A stretch of 64,000 nt of DNA from Pseudomonas sp. AOB-7 (GTDB lineage: Bacteria > Pseudomonadota > Gammaproteobacteria > Pseudomonadales > Pseudomonadaceae). The stretch covers positions 1 through 64,000 of the forward strand of contig NZ_RFFK01000011.1 of NCBI RefSeq assembly GCF_003696305.1, written 5' to 3'. The position numbers and the translations under genes are program-made. The notes under the pieces are model-generated. The model saw only the letters and a list, made by a program, of their open reading frames with translations, ran no database searches and was not told the origin of the DNA. This document shows positions 62,481 to 64,000 of the stretch, in pieces; positions within the stretch are counted from its first letter, which is position 1; the number at the start of each line of letters is the position of its first letter.

Positions 62481-62604
62481 GTGTCGGCAGGTGCCGCCCG
62501 CCCCGCTCGCTGTTACCTCCCCCCACACCGTCCTCGCATCCCGCCCAGGCTGGACTAGGCTTTAACCTGCGGAGCAGAGCGCCGCCGGCCAACCGTTCGT
62601 CGGC

Positions 62605-62620
62605 TGGCGTGCTTATTGCT
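62605..62620 (+). promoter_or_regulatory. Candidate sigma-54 promoter of the ABC transporter operon
   Basis: TGGCGTG-N4-TTGCT. GG (62606-62607) and GC (62618-62619) are exactly 10 bp apart; two mismatches in the -24 half and none in the -12 half. The predicted start near 62631 leaves a leader of about 96 bases. Confidence 0.7.
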
Positions 62621-62727
62621 TTTGGTTATTTACATAACGATCGGACCACACGACAGGGACGAATCGACTCAAGCAGTACGGGCGAGGCCACAAGCCGAGC
62701 CTGTCTTGATGGGCAATGGGGAGGACT

Positions 62728-63846
62728 ATGGCTGCGCAGGCTGGGAACGACGCGTTCCTGCGATTCACCAATGTGAAGAAGACCTACGACCACAAGACGC
62801 TGGTGGTCAAGGACTTCAACCTCAACGTGGCCAAGGGCGAGTTCATCACCCTGCTCGGCCCCTCCGGTTCGGGCAAGACCACCTGCCTGATGATGCTCGC
62901 CGGTTTCGAGGACGTGACCAGCGGCGAGATCCTGATCAACGGCCGCAACGTCACCAGCATCGCCCCCTACGACCGCAACATCGGCATGGTCTTCCAGCAG
63001 TACGCGCTGTTCCCGCACATGACCATCCGCGAGAACCTCGCCTACCCGCTGAAGATCCGCAAGCTGGCCAAGGACGAGATCCGCGCCAAGGTCGAGGACT
63101 ACCTCGCCCTGGTCGAGCTGCAGGCCTTCGGCGGCCGCTACCCCGGCCAGCTCTCCGGCGGCCAGCGCCAGCGCGTGGCCCTGGCCCGCGCGCTGATCTT
63201 CGCCCCGGACATCGTGCTGATGGACGAGCCGCTCGGCGCCCTGGACAAGAAGCTGCGCGAGCAGATGCAGTTCGAGATCAAGCGCCTGCACGAGCAGCTC
63301 GGCTTCACCGTGATCTACGTCACCCACGACCAGACCGAAGCGCTGACCATGAGCGACCGCATCGCCGTGTTCAACAACGGCGTGGTGCAGCAGTGCGCGC
63401 CGCCCCACGTGCTCTACGAGCGCCCGGCCAACCTGTTCGTCGCCGACTTCATCGGCGAGAGCAACAAGCTGGCCGGGGTGATAGAAAGCGTCGGCGAGGA
63501 ACGCGTCGAGGTGCGCCTGGCCGACGGCGGCCTGGTCAGCACGCTCAAGGCCAACTGCACCGAGGTCGGCCAGCCGACCACGGTGTCGGTACGCCCGGAG
63601 AAGCTCAACTTCACCGACCGCCTGGGCGGCGCCGGCAACCAGGTCAAGGCGCGCTTCGTCACCCGCCACTACGTCGGCGAATACATCCGCTATCACTTCG
63701 AGACCGCCAGCGGCAGCGAGCTGGTGGTGAAGAACCTGAACGACAGTTCAGCCCCCAGGCTCAGCGCCCAGGAAGAGGTCGACCTGGCCTGGCTGCCGGA
63801 AGACAGCCAGGCCCTGGATCGCCCCGCAGTGCCGACGACGCCCTGA
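62728..63846 (+). CDS. Polyamine-type ABC transporter ATPase (PotA-like)
   Basis: A 372-residue ATPase of the spermidine/putrescine (PotA) group. Walker A is GPSGSGKTT (about residues 47-55), the Q-loop VFQQYALFPH, the signature LSGGQRQRVALARAL, Walker B VLMDEPLGALD and the switch histidine VTHDQTEA. A C-terminal TOBE regulatory domain (about 270-350, VSVRPEKLNF) completes the protein. GGGAGGAC precedes the ATG; four in-frame codons upstream begin with GTG and are less likely. The gene after it encodes a substrate-binding protein, so this heads an ABC operon continuing past the window. Confidence 0.93.
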   Translation: MAAQAGNDAFLRFTNVKKTYDHKTLVVKDFNLNVAKGEFITLLGPSGSGKTTCLMMLAGFEDVTSGEILINGRNVTSIAPYDRNIGMVFQQYALFPHMTIRENLAYPLKIRKLAKDEIRAKVEDYLALVELQAFGGRYPGQLSGGQRQRVALARALIFAPDIVLMDEPLGALDKKLREQMQFEIKRLHEQLGFTVIYVTHDQTEALTMSDRIAVFNNGVVQQCAPPHVLYERPANLFVADFIGESNKLAGVIESVGEERVEVRLADGGLVSTLKANCTEVGQPTTVSVRPEKLNFTDRLGGAGNQVKARFVTRHYVGEYIRYHFETASGSELVVKNLNDSSAPRLSAQEEVDLAWLPEDSQALDRPAVPTTP

Positions 63847-63880
63847 CCCCACAACTAGTAGAAGCAAATGGAGCACAGCA

Positions 63881-64000
63881 ATGGCTAGATCACTGACTAC
63901 CAGCTTTTCCACCTTCGCCCTGTTGGCGGCCCTGGGGCTCGCTACGGGCGGCGCCAACGCCCAGGACAGCCTCACCGTGGTCTCCTGGGGCGGCGCCTAC
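63881..64000 (+). CDS. ABC transporter periplasmic substrate-binding protein, 5' part only
   Basis: The first 40 residues of an exported solute-binding protein, cut by the right edge. MARSLTTSFSTFALLAALGL is the start of a signal peptide, with cleavage near ANAQ-D. The mature N-terminus DSLTVVSWGGAY is typical of polyamine/spermidine-type (PotD, extracellular binding protein family 1) proteins. It follows the ATPase by 34 bases, with GGAGC upstream. Putrescine or spermidine specificity cannot be judged from this fragment. Confidence 0.85.
   Translation, partial: MARSLTTSFSTFALLAALGLATGGANAQDSLTVVSWGGAY

Larger units (their letters stand above)
62246..62727. other. 482-bp control region before the ABC transporter operon
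   Basis: No gene is credible here. It contains nested AGGTTGGGCT inverted repeats (62257-62358), a candidate NtrC site (62466-62480), a candidate sigma-54 promoter (62605-62620) and a leader of about 96 bases leading to the ATG at 62728. Confidence 0.75.

Overview
The window reads as a piece of a high-GC gammaproteobacterial chromosome, almost certainly Pseudomonas. Typical Pseudomonas genes are present (gbcAB, laoRCBA, pilTU, metXW, ntrBC separated from glnA, ftsYEX-rpoH, REP palindromes). Codon use is strongly GC-rich throughout, and conserved residues fall at the expected positions (GlnA Tyr397, LtaE Lys207, ThiI Cys457). I see no rRNA, tRNA, CRISPR array, prophage or complete insertion sequence. 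Most of the window is conserved core chromosome.

Region by region. 1-10.2 kb is a one-carbon/choline catabolism block: a truncated L-serine dehydratase gene, an 805-bp gene-free stretch with four degenerate repeats rich in DnaA-box-like sites, threonine aldolase ltaE, a large autotransporter with 282-bp tandem repeats, and the divergent glycine betaine demethylase genes gbcB and gbcA. 10.3-19.7 kb is the typA-thiI-glnA-ntrBC block. Here glnA has two NtrC sites and a sigma-54 promoter, and ntrBC has its own NtrC palindrome and sigma-54 promoter. 19.8-22.4 kb holds a TM2 protein and a two-gene operon (radical SAM with helix-hairpin-helix, plus a DUF4130 protein) preceded by a consensus LexA box. 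22.4-33.4 kb is pilU, pilT, then yggS-proC-yggT-yggU, a dynamin-like GTPase, metX-metW, a DUF4426 protein, rdgB and hemW. 33.4-47.2 kb runs through a small MITE-like element, DUF3392 and DUF1329 proteins, trmB, thiG-thiS, mtgA, rpoH, ftsX-ftsE-ftsY, an M16 peptidase pair and rsmD. 47.3-53 kb is a hydrolase gene and the laoR/laoCBA long-chain alcohol oxidation locus. 53-62.2 kb has coaD, a ferredoxin, ggt, a Na/Pi-type transporter, an acyltransferase, mutM, an HDOD protein and an RlmI-like methyltransferase. 62.6-64 kb begins a polyamine-type ABC transporter operon behind a candidate sigma-54 promoter.

How the genes work together. Nitrogen control is a recurrent theme: NtrBC would act on glnA, on its own operon and possibly on the terminal ABC transporter. 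Stress control appears twice: a LexA box drives the radical SAM/DUF4130 operon, and rpoH has a sigma-E (AlgU)-type promoter overlapping a perfect DnaA box. From memory of P. aeruginosa PAO1 gene order, the window joins blocks that lie on opposite sides of, and at similar distances from, the replication origin there.

The best candidate for an undescribed system is the SOS-controlled radical SAM/DUF4130 pair. The four-fold DnaA-box repeat region comes second.
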